A stretch of 64,000 nucleotides of DNA from positions 1 through 64,000 of the forward strand of contig JAOARD010000009.1 in NCBI GenBank assembly GCA_025210735.1, written 5' to 3'. The translations under genes were made by a program, and so were the position numbers. The notes below the pieces were generated by a model that saw nothing but the letters and a program-made list of their open reading frames with translations, was not told where the DNA came from and did not search any database. Of this stretch, positions 62,471-64,000 are shown in pieces. Source of the stretch: Bacteroidales bacterium (GTDB lineage Bacteria; Bacteroidota; Bacteroidia; Bacteroidales; UBA6680). The number at the start of each line of letters is the position of its first letter. The stretch's first letter is position 1.

Positions 62471-63961
62471 ATGTCAGCTATAAAACTGAAAAACATCTTT
62501 AAAAAGAGAGATTCTGAAAATAATAACGCAAAGCCCATTTATACTCATAAACCTATGGTAAGTTGTATAATGCCAACACATAACAGACCTGATTTTCTGG
62601 CTCAGGCGATTCTGTATTTTAACAGACAAGATTACCCTGATAAAGAGCTTATTATTGTGTTTAACAATATAGAGGATCTTCCTCCGGGCTATCAGGCATA
62701 TGATAACATAAAACTTGTACAGTCTGCAAATAGCTACTCAATTGGCGAAAAGAGAAACATTGCCTGTAACCTTGCCGATGGCGATATAATTGTACAATGG
62801 GATGATGACGATTGGTATGCTGCCGACAGAATATCTAAGCAGGTTAAACCAATTATAGATGGAGAGTGTGATATAACGGCACTATACAATACCCTGTTTT
62901 TTGTTCCAGGTAAAAAAACATTCTGGCACTGTACACCAGATCTGTTTGCCCACATGTGTTCGCATGGTGTTCTTGGCGGAACATTGGCATACAGAAAAGA
63001 TCTGTTGTCTGAAACATGCAGATATCCTGATACATCGTTAAGAGAGGATGCAGAACTGCTTGAGAATATGATAAACCGTGGGGCTCGTCTGTTAAAAATA
63101 GATGGCTATAATATGTTTGTCTATGTAAGACACAATATGAACAGCTGGCAATTCAAATCAGGTAAATTCCTTAAACCAAACCACTGGAGCAAGGCTGATA
63201 CCCCAGACTATATAATACCTGATATAGAGTTTTACACAGACATTTATGAAAACTCTGTAGATGACGAGATTGAGGAACATGCAGATAATCAGATAAAGGT
63301 AAGTTGCATAATGCCAACTGCAAACCGACGACAATTTGTATCAAGAGCCATAAAGAGTTTTATAAATCAGAGTTATAAAAACAGAGAGCTTTTTATTATT
63401 GATGATGGAGAGGAGTCTGTAGCTGATATTATTCCGGTTAATGACAATAGGATAAAATATATGCGACTCACAAGAAAACTTACTATTGGGAAAAAACGTA
63501 ACCTTGCCTGCGATAAATCTGATGGAGATATAATTATTCACTGGGACGATGACGACTGGTACTCATCAGACTGGATAGAATTTCAGGTAAATAGTCTGTT
63601 AACAACAAATGCTGATGTAACAGGTCTCAGTAATCCGTACTTCTATCAGCCCGATACAGATAAATCGTGGCAATATATATATCCTGATCAGGATATGCCA
63701 TGGGTTCACGGAGCAACATTGTGTTATACCAGACAGCTCTGGAAACGAAACCCCTTTCCGGAGATGAATATTGGTGAAGATGTACGTTTCTTGTGGAGCA
63801 CATGTCCCAAAAAAATTGTACCACATACCCGTACTAACCACTATATAGGTCTTATTCATAAAGACAATACATCGCCAAAGCACGTAACAGACAGACGATG
63901 GAACAGTATTGATACAGCTATAATAATTAACAACACAGGAGTTGATGTTAGTAAGCTGTAG
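62471..63961 (+). CDS. Double glycosyltransferase family 2 protein
   Basis: 496 residues with two GT-A domains in tandem. Domain 1 (about 29-225): VSCIMPTHNRPDFLAQAI, then EKRNIACNLADGDIIVQWDD with the DDDD at 111-114. Domain 2 (about 276-480): VSCIMPTANRRQFVSRAI, then KKRNLACDKSDGDIIIHWDD with DDDD at 359-362. The nucleotide-binding Asp pair is kept in domain 2 (IIDDGEE) but is Asn-Asn in domain 1 (VFNNIED), so domain 1 may bind donor differently or not at all. Cytosolic, no membrane anchor. It probably glycosylates a product of the preceding genes or builds a surface glycan. Confidence 0.9.
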   Translation: MSAIKLKNIFKKRDSENNNAKPIYTHKPMVSCIMPTHNRPDFLAQAILYFNRQDYPDKELIIVFNNIEDLPPGYQAYDNIKLVQSANSYSIGEKRNIACNLADGDIIVQWDDDDWYAADRISKQVKPIIDGECDITALYNTLFFVPGKKTFWHCTPDLFAHMCSHGVLGGTLAYRKDLLSETCRYPDTSLREDAELLENMINRGARLLKIDGYNMFVYVRHNMNSWQFKSGKFLKPNHWSKADTPDYIIPDIEFYTDIYENSVDDEIEEHADNQIKVSCIMPTANRRQFVSRAIKSFINQSYKNRELFIIDDGEESVADIIPVNDNRIKYMRLTRKLTIGKKRNLACDKSDGDIIIHWDDDDWYSSDWIEFQVNSLLTTNADVTGLSNPYFYQPDTDKSWQYIYPDQDMPWVHGATLCYTRQLWKRNPFPEMNIGEDVRFLWSTCPKKIVPHTRTNHYIGLIHKDNTSPKHVTDRRWNSIDTAIIINNTGVDVSKL

Positions 63962-63971
63962 GTATTATATA

Positions 63972-64000
63972 ATGCCAGAAATAATGCATAAACCAATTTT
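63972..64000 (+). CDS. Start of a further gene, cut by the window edge
   Basis: ATG at 63972, 10 bases after the glycosyltransferase stop, opens a frame that runs to the end of the window (MPEIMHKPI). The spacing suggests the operon continues. No family can be assigned from nine codons. Confidence 0.5.

Noticed and set aside
1-64000. CRISPR arrays, tRNA genes, insertion sequences
   Set aside because: No regularly spaced repeats, no cloverleaf with CCA-type end, and no transposase frame were found by eye.

Overview
The window is a 64 kb piece of a low-GC Bacteroidota chromosome, most likely Bacteroidales. The signs are FecI-type sigma / FecR / TonB-receptor / DUF4249 gene order, an RprX-RprY two-component pair, an acpP-fabF-rnc-IPExxxVDY cluster, an ExbB-ExbD-ExbD operon, DUF6175 and LPP20-like secreted proteins, promoters of the TAnnTTTG type, and few Shine-Dalgarno sequences. 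No tRNA, rRNA, CRISPR array, insertion sequence or integrase was seen.

Layout. 1-2 kb: small secreted or lipoprotein genes of unknown role, with a decayed duplicate of one gene end. 2-9 kb: M3 peptidase, AspRS, TadA-like deaminase, TPR protein, ThiL. 9-14.8 kb: a complete SUF iron-sulfur assembly operon (sufB-C-D-S-E plus a SufT-like gene). 14.9-22 kb: a DUF6146-like protein, a beta-barrel protein, then an iron- or substrate-uptake module (ECF sigma, a free-standing FecR N-domain, full FecR, STN-type TonB receptor, DUF4249 lipoprotein). 22-29 kb: Hsp20, YdeI-like protein, and a five-gene operon of exported proteins of unknown function. 29-34 kb: alkaline phosphatase and an ExbB/ExbD operon that contains a chimeric third ExbD, formed by tandem duplication. 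34-39 kb: asparaginase, TatD, DprA, small membrane protein, proline dehydrogenase. 39-56 kb: QueG, LepA, a Rossmann-like protein, a GH16-like protein with no catalytic residues, RprXY, IPExxxVDY, RNase III, FabF, ACP, PurN, M23 peptidase, YitT, LeuRS.

56.4-64 kb is the least familiar part. It holds a LuxR-type regulator with Glu at the phospho-acceptor site, an SAGC-type (L,D-transpeptidase-like) protein, a 208-residue protein with its own promoter and a GC-rich hairpin behind it, a 133-residue protein, a 942-residue multidomain protein, a phage tail-collar protein, and a double glycosyltransferase. None has a recognisable signal peptide. The set looks like a tail-fibre-like or surface-structure locus that carries its own glycosylation enzyme. 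It continues past the right edge.

All calls come from reading translated sequence and motif recognition. No database search was run, so family names rest on recalled family features. Promoter and terminator calls are by eye.
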